Notes under the pieces: generated by a model | Database searches by the model: none | Told to the model about the DNA's origin: nothing | The model's input: the letters and a program-made list of their open reading frames with translations, nothing else | Translations under genes and position numbers: made by a program | DNA from: a virus | Strand: one strand, 5' to 3' | Virus record (IMG/VR): IMGVR_UViG_3300028025_002640 | Location: 1-23,935 of that record | Length of the DNA: 23,935 bases | Shown: piece by piece, positions 1-6,673 of the stretch | Layout: every line of letters starts with the position of its first letter | Numbering within the stretch: the first letter of the stretch is position 1

Positions 1-548
1 TTATCAATACGGCTTTGGCGGTTTCTTCTGCATTGGCTACACCACCAGCTCCAAATATCATCGCTGGGGTTATCGCTGGAATTGCAGGTGCGGCTCAAAC
101 GGCAGTAATCGCTGCTCAACCTTTGGCAAAGGGTGGTGTTGTTGGTAAGGGCGATGAGATAGTTCAATTCGCTAACGGTGGTCGTGTTACAAATAGAGGT
201 AATATTAAACCTTTGTCGAATGGTGACAATGTACTGGCAACTTTAAAGACTGGCGAAATTGTACTTAACGAAAGTCAACAAAGGCGAATTGGATATGCTT
301 CATTAAAGAGAGCGCAGATTCCAAACTTTGCGAACGGTGGCTTAGTTGGTGCGCCTACTTCACTTATCTCAAATGCAAATAATACTATCGCTTCAGAGCA
401 AATGAGAGTTAACCTAATGGATGAAATGGTAAAGGCCACAAATCAAAGAATAGATAGGTTAACGGTTGTTTATACAGCGACCACAGACTATGAAGTCGAA
501 AAGGGTAGAAATGATAAAAAAACGATTAAAGCAAATTCAACATTTTAA
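1..548 (+). CDS. Phage tail tape measure protein, C-terminal fragment (5' end outside window)
   Basis: The frame is open to the left edge, so only the last ~180 residues are present; the TTG at 15 is not a convincing start. The visible part begins with an Ala/Gly-rich hydrophobic stretch (about residues 5-35 counted from 15). It continues with Gly-rich segments carrying two FANGG motifs (about residues 52-56 and 105-109) and phrases such as LAKGGVV and GEIVLNESQQ. Such FANGG/GE(I/V)VLN segments are typical of the C-terminal end of tape measure proteins in siphophages and myophages, which set tail length and move into the host envelope at DNA entry. The last 40 residues are polar and rich in Lys, Asn and Thr. 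The next gene starts 2 bases after the stop, so the two are probably co-transcribed. The assignment rests on composition and motifs, not on a full-length match. Confidence 0.7.
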   Translation, partial: INTALAVSSALATPPAPNIIAGVIAGIAGAAQTAVIAAQPLAKGGVVGKGDEIVQFANGGRVTNRGNIKPLSNGDNVLATLKTGEIVLNESQQRRIGYASLKRAQIPNFANGGLVGAPTSLISNANNTIASEQMRVNLMDEMVKATNQRIDRLTVVYTATTDYEVEKGRNDKKTIKANSTF

Positions 549-550
549 CT

Positions 551-793
551 ATGTATATCAGAGAGATTCCAGAACAATTCCGAGAAGAGATTAAGGGTAT
601 AATGGAGCGTAACAAAAGTGCGCTCTATATGCCTATTAAAGACAGACAGACCTTATTCAATTACTACTATCGGTTTATCTATACTATTAGAAAAGGCGAA
701 TCCGTGCAGGGTAAAATTCAGCAGGATATTACTTGCGGTTCATGTATCGGTAAAGTTATTGCTTACTTCAAAAACGTAGTTCACGAATGGTAG
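551..793 (+). CDS. Small conserved-looking phage protein, unknown function (80 aa)
   Basis: I do not recognise a function. The protein has a charged N-terminal half with a helical look (IPEQFREEIKGIMERNK), a Tyr-rich centre (LFNYYYRFIYTIRK) and a C-terminal CGSCIGKVIAYF segment containing a CxxC pair. Short proteins with this build are common near the tail genes of Bacteroidota phages. It starts 2 bases after the tape measure stop and its last 7 bases overlap the next gene, so it sits in a tight late operon. The CxxC could bind metal only together with a partner or by dimerising, because no other Cys is present. Confidence 0.6.
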   Translation: MYIREIPEQFREEIKGIMERNKSALYMPIKDRQTLFNYYYRFIYTIRKGESVQGKIQQDITCGSCIGKVIAYFKNVVHEW

Positions 794-1122
794 ACAATGT
801 CAATAGTAAGAGAAGGAAACGATGCAATAATAATTTTATTGATATGTTACAAGGTGAGATAGTCGAAACCTTAGAACGTAAAAAACAAGATGTAAGTATT
901 GAGAATGTTATAAGCTATTTGATACGGCATAATATTGTCAGGCAGTCAATAGTCCATCGGTATGTTATCATCTTTAAATATCCTGAATACTTAGAGGAAT
1001 ACGGTTCTAAACAGAAGGCAGTTGAGCAAATGGCAAAAGATTATCCTTTAGATGTGAAAGGTATTTATAGTATTTTGGCTAATCACTACGCGTACTTTCA
1101 CCCTAACAAAATAGAATTTTAA
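787..1122 (+). CDS. Small basic protein, possible DNA-binding helical fold (111 aa)
   Basis: Function not recognised. The start is strongly basic (SKRRKRC, about residues 7-13). It is followed by helical stretches at about 20-62 and 75-101; the second (KQKAVEQMAKDYPLDVKGIY) has the spacing of a helix-turn-helix, so DNA binding or a packaging-linked role is possible. That is an inference from pattern only. The ATG overlaps the end of the preceding gene by 7 bases, which suggests translational coupling. It is the last gene before the first 19-mer promoter at 1135, so it ends the transcription unit that includes the tape measure gene. No clear terminator hairpin follows, only an A/T-rich run. 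Confidence 0.55.
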   Translation: MVDNVNSKRRKRCNNNFIDMLQGEIVETLERKKQDVSIENVISYLIRHNIVRQSIVHRYVIIFKYPEYLEEYGSKQKAVEQMAKDYPLDVKGIYSILANHYAYFHPNKIEF

Positions 1123-1134
1123 AATATTTTTAAA

Positions 1135-1182
1135 AAAAAAGATAACAAAAGTTTGGTAATTAAGAAAAAACCCTTAATTTTG
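1135..1182 (+). promoter_or_regulatory. Phage promoter, 19-mer class, copy 1
   Basis: The 19-mer AAAAAAGATAACAAAAGTT lies at 1135-1153. TTTG at 1152-1155 and TAATTTTG at 1175-1182 are separated by exactly 19 bp, matching the Bacteroidota -33/-7 consensus (TTTG, TAnnTTTG). Transcription should start near 1187, giving a ~27-nt CA-rich leader before the ATG at 1214. The same 19-mer recurs at 10999, 17671 and 21187. Confidence 0.75.
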
Positions 1183-1213
1183 ATACATCATTAACACACA
1201 AACAAACACAATC

Positions 1214-1432
1214 ATGAACACAGCTATTAAAATAGAAAAATTACAAAAAACAGAAGTGCCTACACAATATCAAAAAGAAGAAGGTTGCATAGCGTTTCAA
1301 ATAGTTAAATTAACTTATACTTTTTATGGAAAACAAATGACAGAATATTTTGATACTAAGATTTTAAAAAATGGAAAACAAATAGTAATTAACGGTAATG
1401 GTTTTATAAAATCTGAATTTGAAATTTACTAA
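1214..1432 (+). CDS. Small unknown protein directly behind promoter copy 1 (72 aa)
   Basis: Function not recognised. The protein is Lys-rich, with Ile/Val/Tyr-rich strands alternating with polar turns (for example IVKLTYTFYGKQ and KQIVINGNGF), which suggests a small beta-rich fold. It has no signal peptide or membrane segment. The start is supported by its position ~27 nt downstream of the predicted transcription start and by the leader containing ACACACAAACAAACACAATC, a type of leader repeated before other first genes in this window. A hairpin with nine T residues follows 10 bases after the stop, so this gene could be transcribed alone and in excess over the genes behind it. Confidence 0.6.
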   Translation: MNTAIKIEKLQKTEVPTQYQKEEGCIAFQIVKLTYTFYGKQMTEYFDTKILKNGKQIVINGNGFIKSEFEIY

Positions 1433-1442
1433 AATAACTGGG

Positions 1443-1470
1443 ATGCGACAGTAACGCATAATTTTTTTTT
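1443..1470 (+). terminator. Intrinsic terminator after the 72-aa gene
   Basis: ATGCG (1443-1447) pairs with CGCAT (1455-1459) around a 7-nt loop and is followed by AA and nine T (1462-1470). The stem is short (5 bp) but the T-tract is strong, so partial termination is likely. Confidence 0.6.
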
Positions 1471-1491
1471 CACACATCAAACACACTTTTT

Positions 1492-1830
1492 ATGAAAAAC
1501 ACACTTTTTGCCCTACTACTTTTAACTTCGGTTGTAACCTTTGGACAGTCACAAAAAAACTATTACTGTATTCAGGTTACTTCTACTGAAAACCCACACT
1601 TGTTAAAGAAAGATTATTTTAGTATCTTACCATTCGACACGGCTTATTGTGAGATAGCTATCGTAAATGATAAGGTCATGTATAGAGTTATGTTTGTCTA
1701 CGAGGATAAAGACCAACAGAAGTTATTCTTTCACTTGTGGAAAATGGACTTTCCAGATGCGCTAATGGTTACTCGTAAAGAATGCGAATACAAAGAAATG
1801 TTTAAACTATTTGAAGACTTAAAAATATAA
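1492..1830 (+). CDS. Secreted or periplasmic small protein with signal peptide (112 aa)
   Basis: The N-terminus MKNTLFALLLLTSVVTFGQS is a clear Sec signal peptide: Lys at 2, hydrophobic core about 4-16, and probable cleavage around FGQ-S. The style is typical of flavobacterial exported proteins. There is no Cys at the cleavage site, so it is not a lipoprotein. The mature part (~93 aa) is mixed, with aromatic/hydrophobic strands (YYCIQV, KVMYRVMFVYEDKDQQKLFFHLW) and an acidic/Lys C-terminus. Its function is unknown. A phage-encoded exported protein suggests a role at the envelope, such as superinfection exclusion, but nothing in the sequence proves that. The stop overlaps the next start (TAATG), so the downstream genes are coupled. 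Confidence 0.65.
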   Translation: MKNTLFALLLLTSVVTFGQSQKNYYCIQVTSTENPHLLKKDYFSILPFDTAYCEIAIVNDKVMYRVMFVYEDKDQQKLFFHLWKMDFPDALMVTRKECEYKEMFKLFEDLKI

Positions 1831-2051
1831 TGGCAGACATAACTAAATGTAAAGGTACTGGTTGCCCAGTTAAAAAACAATGCTACAGATTTACGGCAAA
1901 CGATAACGCTTACCGACAATCTTACTTTGCTAATGTTCCATTTTATGTAAATGAGACCAAAGGCGATAAGATTAAAATTGACTGCGGAATGTATTGGGGT
2001 AAGCATAAAGAACAAATATTTGATTTATTCCATAAAAAACCTTTAGACTAA
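1830..2051 (+). CDS. Small four-Cys protein, possible metal binder (73 aa)
   Basis: Function not recognised. The N-terminal segment has C7, C12 and C18 in a CKGTGCPVKKQC arrangement, with a fourth Cys at 52 in DCGMYW. This Cx4Cx5C plus distal Cys pattern could ligate zinc or an iron-sulfur cluster. The motif CPxKxxCYRFTA followed by QSYF recurs, as I recall, in small Bacteroidota phage proteins, but I cannot verify that here. It starts at the TAATG junction with the upstream gene and ends at a TAATG junction with the next, so its place in a coupled operon supports it being translated. Confidence 0.6.
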   Translation: MADITKCKGTGCPVKKQCYRFTANDNAYRQSYFANVPFYVNETKGDKIKIDCGMYWGKHKEQIFDLFHKKPLD

Positions 2052-2251
2052 TGGCTAAGAAGTACACGGTATACTTTGAACTATACGGTAAAAAAATGAA
2101 GACCGAAGTATATGCTAAAGACTCAGTTGATGCAAAGAAGGTTATTAAGGATAAGATAATATTCCACAAAATAGAGGCTGATAATAGCAACGATGTCAAA
2201 GATGCTTTTGATAGCTTTCCCGATGACTTTAAAACTATCTTTGGAATATGA
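2051..2251 (+). CDS. Small unknown protein (66 aa)
   Basis: Function not recognised. The N-terminal half looks like two beta strands (KYTVYFELYGKKMKTEVYA) and the C-terminal half is acidic and helical (EADNSNDVKDAFDSFPDDF). There is no Cys cluster, signal peptide or membrane segment. The start overlaps the preceding stop (TAATG) and the end overlaps the next start by 4 bases (ATGA), so it is part of a tightly coupled small-gene operon. Confidence 0.6.
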   Translation: MAKKYTVYFELYGKKMKTEVYAKDSVDAKKVIKDKIIFHKIEADNSNDVKDAFDSFPDDFKTIFGI

Positions 2252-2478
2252 CCGCAAAAGATAAAGCTAACCAATTAGTAGCAATTTATAAGAACGTTTT
2301 AATGAACGAGGATACTGATTGCGGTTGTGAGATACTTTGTACTATGATTGCCAAACAAAATGCAATTATAGCAGTTGACTTGGTTATTGATACAAATCCT
2401 TATTCGACTTCATTATTCAATTTTTTTCCAAAATTAGACTACTGGCATAGAGTCAGAGAAGAGATAGATAAGATTTAA
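2248..2478 (+). CDS. Small unknown protein, last gene of the first small-gene cassette (76 aa)
   Basis: Function not recognised. It is mostly alpha-helical in appearance: KDKANQLVAIYKNVLM, then a CGCEILC cluster with three Cys at about 28-34, then IIAVDLVIDTNPYSTSLF. Similar small proteins of the type 'KAxxLVxxfxxxxxxxxxxAKxxAxxxVdeIi' are common in Bacteroidota phages, and the NAIIAVDLVID and VREEIDKI segments fit that loosely. It begins at an ATGA overlap with the upstream gene. A strong terminator follows 24 bases after the stop, closing the cassette. Confidence 0.6.
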   Translation: MTAKDKANQLVAIYKNVLMNEDTDCGCEILCTMIAKQNAIIAVDLVIDTNPYSTSLFNFFPKLDYWHRVREEIDKI

Positions 2479-2502
2479 TTTTCCATTGTGTTTTAGTGAT
2501 TG

Positions 2503-2531
2503 CCCTTGCAAGTTTTTTGCAGGGGTTTTTT
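2503..2531 (+). terminator. Strong intrinsic terminator before the virion block
   Basis: CCCTTGCA (2503-2510) pairs with TGCAGGGG (2518-2525): 8 bp including one wobble, with a 7-nt loop. Six T follow (2526-2531). It separates the small-gene cassette from the capsid genes. Confidence 0.85.
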
Positions 2532-2571
2532 GTGTTTATACAAATCATTATTTTTTAGAATAAGCCAAATA

Positions 2572-2579
2572 TAATTTTG
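2572..2579 (+). promoter_or_regulatory. Predicted promoter (-7 box) of the virion block
   Basis: TAATTTTG at 2572-2579 matches TAnnTTTG perfectly. The -33 region 19 bp upstream reads only as a T-rich TTTG-like sequence, so it is weak. The box ends 4 bases before the ATG at 2584; transcription would begin at or next to the start codon, giving a leaderless or nearly leaderless message. It lies just downstream of the strong terminator, where a new promoter is expected. Confidence 0.5.
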
Positions 2580-2583
2580 TACT

Positions 2584-3966
2584 ATGGCTGATACTTATAA
2601 TGACTATCCAAAGGCTGCAAGTGAGAATGCTAAACGCGCTTTAAAGTTTAGAGAGGAAACAGATAATAAGAATAACTGTGGCACTCCAGTCGGTTGGGCG
2701 AGAGCGAACCAATTAGCAAAAGGAGAAGGAATCTCAGCGGATACAGTTAAACGTATGGCATCATTCAATAGACATAGACAGAATAAGGATGTACCATATG
2801 AAGAGGGTTGTGGCGGTTTGATGTGGGATGCGTGGGGCGGTACTGAAGGTGTAGACTGGGCAATAAGAAAATCAGAACAAATAGACAAAGAAGCGGTAAA
2901 GAATATGACAGAAATAGACATAATCGGAGCGATAGACCAATATACAGAAGCTAATGCTCAAAGTTTAAAAGCTGAACTTGAAAACGCTAATGGCTTAGAT
3001 GTTACTTTTAATATTGCATCGGAAGGCGGTAGTTACTTTGAGGGTTTGACTATGGCGGCAATGATTAGTAGCTACAAAGGTAAGACTACGGCAAAGGGAA
3101 TCGGTATTGTTGCAAGTGCAGCAACTGTTGTTTTCTTAGCAGCGGATGAAAAGGTGCTAACATCTAATAGCTTTTTTATGATTCACTCAGCATGGTCTGG
3201 TGCTGAAGGTAACGCAAAGCAAATATCAAAGACTGTCGACTTGCTTAATAGAGTGGATGAACAAATGGTTAACATCTACACGGCTCAAATGGAAAGTAAA
3301 GGCAAGTTAATCAATAATAGTATTGAGGACACTAAAGCATATGTAAGAAATATGATGTCGGAAGAAACATGGTTAACGGCTGAAGAGGCTGTCGATTATG
3401 GATTCGCAGACTACATTATGGATGAAGCACAAATACCTGATTATAAAAGTTACGAGGCGGTATTTAATAAAGTACGCGCTGAATCTAAATTTAAAAACAT
3501 TCCTAAAATTAAAAACAGTATGAACGACAAAAAAAGTCTACTTCAAAACATCGCGTCTGTTTTTGGTTTCAAAGCTGAAATTGTCGAAGAGAAAGATATG
3601 ACAGTTATTGAAGAGCCAAAGGCGGAAGAGATGGAAATTGAAATCGAAAAAAGTTTTGACGATTACACTCCAGAAGAGAAAATCGAATACTTTAGAAAGA
3701 AAATAGCTGAACTTGAAGCTGAAAAAGAAGCAATGTCTACCGAAATGGCTACAATGAAAGAAAAGGTAAAATCTTTGGAGCATGGCATGAAAGAGAAAGA
3801 GGTAGTTATTGAGGAAAAAACTAAAGAAGTTGAAGAGGCTCAAGCTAAAGCATTTGCTAAAATTAGTTACAAATCTGAAAGCGCAGGAACATCTGTTAAG
3901 AATAAATTTACTCAAGACCAGATTATTCAGGCGTCTTCGTTTATCAAATCATTGTTAAATAAATAA
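2584..3966 (+). CDS. ClpP-like prohead protease with N-terminal extension and C-terminal scaffold-like domain
   Basis: Three parts are visible. Residues 1-95 form a conserved-looking domain (YNDYPKAASENAKRAL, GTPVGWARANQLAKGEGIS, EEGCGGLMWDAWGG) of the kind found in phage capsid-region proteins, role unknown. Residues about 110-300 are a ClpP/SppA-type serine protease: the oxyanion-side glycines in EGGSYFEG (147-154), likely nucleophile Ser178 in VASAAT, His201 in MIHSAW, and Asp249 as a candidate third residue by spacing. Residues about 313-460 are highly charged with a long coiled coil (360-425) and a hydrophobic C-terminal helix, like a capsid scaffold. This family processes the prohead during capsid maturation. 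It lies immediately upstream of the structural genes. ATG codon M313 (base 3520) could give a separate scaffold protein, as in lambda C/Nu3. Function is confident from the motifs; the domain arrangement beyond the protease is inferred. Confidence 0.85.
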   Translation: MADTYNDYPKAASENAKRALKFREETDNKNNCGTPVGWARANQLAKGEGISADTVKRMASFNRHRQNKDVPYEEGCGGLMWDAWGGTEGVDWAIRKSEQIDKEAVKNMTEIDIIGAIDQYTEANAQSLKAELENANGLDVTFNIASEGGSYFEGLTMAAMISSYKGKTTAKGIGIVASAATVVFLAADEKVLTSNSFFMIHSAWSGAEGNAKQISKTVDLLNRVDEQMVNIYTAQMESKGKLINNSIEDTKAYVRNMMSEETWLTAEEAVDYGFADYIMDEAQIPDYKSYEAVFNKVRAESKFKNIPKIKNSMNDKKSLLQNIASVFGFKAEIVEEKDMTVIEEPKAEEMEIEIEKSFDDYTPEEKIEYFRKKIAELEAEKEAMSTEMATMKEKVKSLEHGMKEKEVVIEEKTKEVEEAQAKAFAKISYKSESAGTSVKNKFTQDQIIQASSFIKSLLNK

Positions 3967-3977
3967 ACTCTAAAAAA

Positions 3978-4790
3978 ATGGCTTTTAATAAAGAAAACTT
4001 TTATGCAGAGGGAAATAGTCAAGAATTCTTCTTTACAAGAACTAACCCTTTAGCTAATCCTGCAAACGCTGAAATCCTAAAGATTGAAAAAAGCGGATGT
4101 TGTGGAACTGAATTACCATTAGTAGCTGAATACAGTTATAACGGTATGGGTCAAACTTTTGATATCGATTTTTCTTCTCCTACTTCTTCTATTGATTCAC
4201 GTTATGTGAAGGTAGTAGTAACTGATGGACAAGGAAATTTCGCTACTGCTGTTGGAACTGGTACTGTAGGTGATTTATCAGTAGATGTTTCTAACTTAGA
4301 TGTATCTGTTACATGGACTGTATCTGTAGTAATTGAGGTTAACGAAAATGCTTCTGTTAACTGCCCTTGTATGGTTGAGTATACATTCCCTTACTTATCA
4401 TTTGCAGGTACTGTTACTGTTGACACAACTACTCTTTACGCTGCGAGAATTGCCGCTTTTGAAGTTGATGGCACAACTGCAATTGCTGATGGTGGTTCTT
4501 ATGACTTAGGTACATTCCCTGATGGTGGTACTACTGAACCTTTCAGCGTAGTATTCAGAAATACTGGTGCTTCTGTTTTGACTATCAGTTCTGTGTCTTT
4601 TACAGCTGATGTACTTAGCTTTACTTTACCTGCTTTTGCTGGTGTTGTTTATCCTAACCAAACAGTAACTCTAAGTGGAACAGTTGATTCTTCTGGTGCA
4701 GCTGGAAGTTATGATGGTACAATTACTATCAATAGTGATGGTGTTAATGCTACAGCTTATAATATCACTATAGATTACACTTTAGCTTAA
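3978..4790 (+). CDS. Virion structural protein with C-terminal Ig-like (ASH/HYDIN-type) domain
   Basis: The protein has 270 residues, nearly all beta-strand in character with Thr/Ser/Val repeats. Residues about 171-268 fit an ASH/HYDIN-like immunoglobulin-fold module: a YDLGTF.DGG start, then FSVVFRNTGASVLTISSVSF, then PNQTVTLSGTVDSS and a closing YDGTITINSDG segment. The N-terminal half contains a CC pair (41-42) and CPC (129-131). Its position between the prohead protease and the major capsid protein suggests a head decoration or capsid-stabilising protein; Ig-like domains often decorate phage heads and tails. The start ATG lies 11 bases after the protease stop with an A-rich leader. T-rich, Thr/Gly-biased codon use resembles the highly expressed neighbours. 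A minor tail or fibre role cannot be excluded. Confidence 0.65.
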   Translation: MAFNKENFYAEGNSQEFFFTRTNPLANPANAEILKIEKSGCCGTELPLVAEYSYNGMGQTFDIDFSSPTSSIDSRYVKVVVTDGQGNFATAVGTGTVGDLSVDVSNLDVSVTWTVSVVIEVNENASVNCPCMVEYTFPYLSFAGTVTVDTTTLYAARIAAFEVDGTTAIADGGSYDLGTFPDGGTTEPFSVVFRNTGASVLTISSVSFTADVLSFTLPAFAGVVYPNQTVTLSGTVDSSGAAGSYDGTITINSDGVNATAYNITIDYTLA

Positions 4791-4823
4791 TTTAATTAAC
4801 TCTTAAAACTTAAAAATAATATT

Positions 4824-5813
4824 ATGGCTATATATGAAAACGGTCAGTTCAATATCAATTTGATTGGTGAGCAGGCTCAAGAACTTTTACTAAAACCAGT
4901 ATTCTTTGATGCTGAAGTTGATGAGATTTTTGATACTATGTTACTTGTTAACAAGAAGCAAAATATCGGTTATGTAGGTGCAATGGAAAATATCCTACAA
5001 TTAGGCGATGGTTGTGGTTGGACTCCAAAAGGTAGTATGTCTATCTTTGAAAGATGTATTGAAACTGAATTTGTAAAGGCAAATGTTGAACTTTGTTTTG
5101 ATGAATTTAAAGATACAGTTTACAAGCAATTGCTTAAAAAAGGAACTCAGATTGATAACCTTGAAGGTACAATCTTTATGGACTTATTGTTACTAAGAAT
5201 GCAACAAGCGGTTCGTAAACAAGCCCTACTTCTTTCTTTCTTTGGTGACAAGTCAAGTGCTAACAACGATGTCAATATCGTAGATGGTATGTGGTCTGTT
5301 TACATTCCTAACTTGGTTGCTCTTAACTTAGTACCTTATATCAACTCAAACTCTGGTGTTCCTTTGGGAGCTGGTGATGGTATTGACTTACTTCAAGCTG
5401 TTTGGGAAAATGCTTCTAACGTATTGAGTGCAGTTCCTGAAGCTGAAAAGGTGATGTTAGTTTCTGCTAACGTTTACAGACAATACTTAGTTGACCTACA
5501 AAACAACGGTATTTCTTCTAATATGCACTTAGAATTGTTAATGAACGGAACTTCCAGATTGACATTCAATGGTATCGAAGTTAAGCCAATGTACGATTGG
5601 CAAGGTTACGCTTCAGCTTATCAGGGAATCAATGATGCTAACTATGTACTTTACACTAAGAGAGACAACTTAGTTATGGGTACTGATGTTACTTCTCCAC
5701 TTAACCAAGTTCAGGCTTGGCAGGATTGGGAAACTGAAAAATTAAAAGCTAAAATCAAATTCTACTTAGGCTTCAACTATAAGCATAACGAATTGATTAC
5801 TGTAGCATACTAA
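4824..5813 (+). CDS. Major capsid protein
   Basis: The protein has 329 residues, a usual length for an HK97-fold capsid subunit without a long scaffold domain. The identification uses its place directly after the protease and decoration-like gene, its length, and a C-terminal half with capsid-like features: a helix at about 188-205 (DLLQAVWENASNVLSAVPEA), the strand KVMLVSANVYRQYL, the segment FNGIEVKPMYDW and the final AKIKFYLGFNYKH strand typical of the A domain. Gene order supports it strongly. A GC-rich hairpin follows 6 bases after the stop and may partly end transcription, raising capsid message over downstream genes. An encapsulin-like or other HK97-fold protein is unlikely in this context. 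Confidence 0.75.
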   Translation: MAIYENGQFNINLIGEQAQELLLKPVFFDAEVDEIFDTMLLVNKKQNIGYVGAMENILQLGDGCGWTPKGSMSIFERCIETEFVKANVELCFDEFKDTVYKQLLKKGTQIDNLEGTIFMDLLLLRMQQAVRKQALLLSFFGDKSSANNDVNIVDGMWSVYIPNLVALNLVPYINSNSGVPLGAGDGIDLLQAVWENASNVLSAVPEAEKVMLVSANVYRQYLVDLQNNGISSNMHLELLMNGTSRLTFNGIEVKPMYDWQGYASAYQGINDANYVLYTKRDNLVMGTDVTSPLNQVQAWQDWETEKLKAKIKFYLGFNYKHNELITVAY

Positions 5814-5819
5814 AAAAAT

Positions 5820-5841
5820 GGAGGGTTGAAATATACCCTCC
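5820..5841 (+). terminator. Hairpin after the capsid gene, possible partial terminator
   Basis: GGAGGGT (5820-5826) pairs perfectly with ACCCTCC (5835-5841) around an 8-nt loop. Only a broken T-tract (TATATTCTTT) follows, so read-through into the tube-like gene or 3'-end protection of capsid mRNA is more likely than full termination. Confidence 0.6.
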
Positions 5842-5873
5842 TATATTCTTTAATAATAATAAACTAAATATAT

Positions 5874-6407
5874 ATGAGTTGTTTAACTTCAGGTGTTAGT
5901 GTTAGTTGTTCTACAAGTTGCTCAGGCGGTTTAAATAAATTCTGGTTGGCATCTATCGGAGACATAACTTCACTTACATTTACTTCTGGTGAATTAACAG
6001 CTATCACTATGAATGGTGTAGCTAAATTTTATGAGTTCACTCCTTACCAAGAAACTGGTAGCTGGGTTGAAGCTGGTGAAAGAGTAAACTGTAATACAGT
6101 TGTTACTCAAACTTTGACTGGTGTATTCCCTTGTCACTCTCAGGATGTGAAAGATGCTATCGATGAACTTAAAGCGTGTTGTTGTGGATTCGTGGTTATT
6201 CACGAAGAAAACAATGGTTCAAGATGGATTTGGGGTGTTCCTCAATCTTTGAGCAATAACGGTGTTCATTTCCCTGCTCAATTAACAGCGTTTGAAACTA
6301 CAACTGGTACTGCTATCAATGACCAGAACCAAGCTTCTATCACTTTGGTATCTCGTGGTACTGCATTAGCATGGCCAGTAGACCCTGCTGTAGTTATTCC
6401 AGTTTAA
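5874..6407 (+). CDS. Virion protein, probably tail-tube-like (177 aa)
   Basis: The N-terminus is Cys-rich (four Cys in the first ~16 residues: MSCLTSGVSVSCSTSC). It leads into GGLNKFWLASIGDITSLTF and a Thr-rich segment, then FYEFTPYQETGSWVEAGERV. It continues with DVKDAIDELKACCCGFVVIHEENNGSRWIWG and a mixed C-terminus. The layout (Cys then GG-(I/L)-K/N-aromatic, followed by FY.F......F.E) resembles small tail tube or sheath-associated proteins seen after capsid genes in Bacteroidota phages, but I recognise this only by pattern. It is flanked by a hairpin on the left and a good terminator on the right, so it can be transcribed at a different level from the portal operon. A head decoration role is an alternative. 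Confidence 0.5.
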   Translation: MSCLTSGVSVSCSTSCSGGLNKFWLASIGDITSLTFTSGELTAITMNGVAKFYEFTPYQETGSWVEAGERVNCNTVVTQTLTGVFPCHSQDVKDAIDELKACCCGFVVIHEENNGSRWIWGVPQSLSNNGVHFPAQLTAFETTTGTAINDQNQASITLVSRGTALAWPVDPAVVIPV

Positions 6408-6434
6408 TCTCTTGCTTTGTTCGTTATATATCGG

Positions 6435-6458
6435 AGGGGGTGTTAAAACCCCCTTTTT
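6435..6458 (+). terminator. Intrinsic terminator after the tube-like gene
   Basis: AGGGGGT (6435-6441) pairs perfectly with ACCCCCT (6448-6454), 6-nt loop, then five T (6454-6458). The GC-rich stem makes it convincing, although the portal gene downstream shows no obvious own promoter, so partial read-through is expected. Confidence 0.8.
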
Positions 6459-6472
6459 AAAATTTTAAAGAT

Positions 6473-6673
6473 ATGTTTAAAGTAGATGAAAAATTCCTTA
6501 ACGGTTTTGTTGTTTGTTCAAAATTTAAGGTTAACTTAAAGGATGCAACTCAAGAACAATTAGAGCATTTATACCATTTGGGTCATGAGGCTATAATTGT
6601 GGACAAAAAAAAAGTAAAAAACAAACAAGTCGATAATTTGGAATATGAAGAAATCAAATCTGAGGGCGAATAG
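6473..6673 (+). CDS. Small unknown protein upstream of portal (66 aa)
   Basis: Function not recognised. It is a small mixed alpha/beta protein with a helix KDATQEQLEHLYHLGHEAIIV followed by a Lys-rich stretch (VDKKKVKNKQVDN) and an acidic C-terminus. The QEQLEHLYHLGHEAI segment resembles the short helical motifs of small phage head or tail accessory proteins. It begins 14 bases after the terminator T-tract with an A/T-rich leader and overlaps the portal gene by 29 bases, suggesting coupled translation with the portal. Confidence 0.55.
   Translation: MFKVDEKFLNGFVVCSKFKVNLKDATQEQLEHLYHLGHEAIIVDKKKVKNKQVDNLEYEEIKSEGE

Noticed and set aside
3538-3915. Minus-strand open frame rich in Phe/Ser under the protease tail
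   Set aside because: It is the reverse of a Lys/Glu-rich coiled-coil coding region; the composition is a mirror effect and there is no promoter or leader for it.
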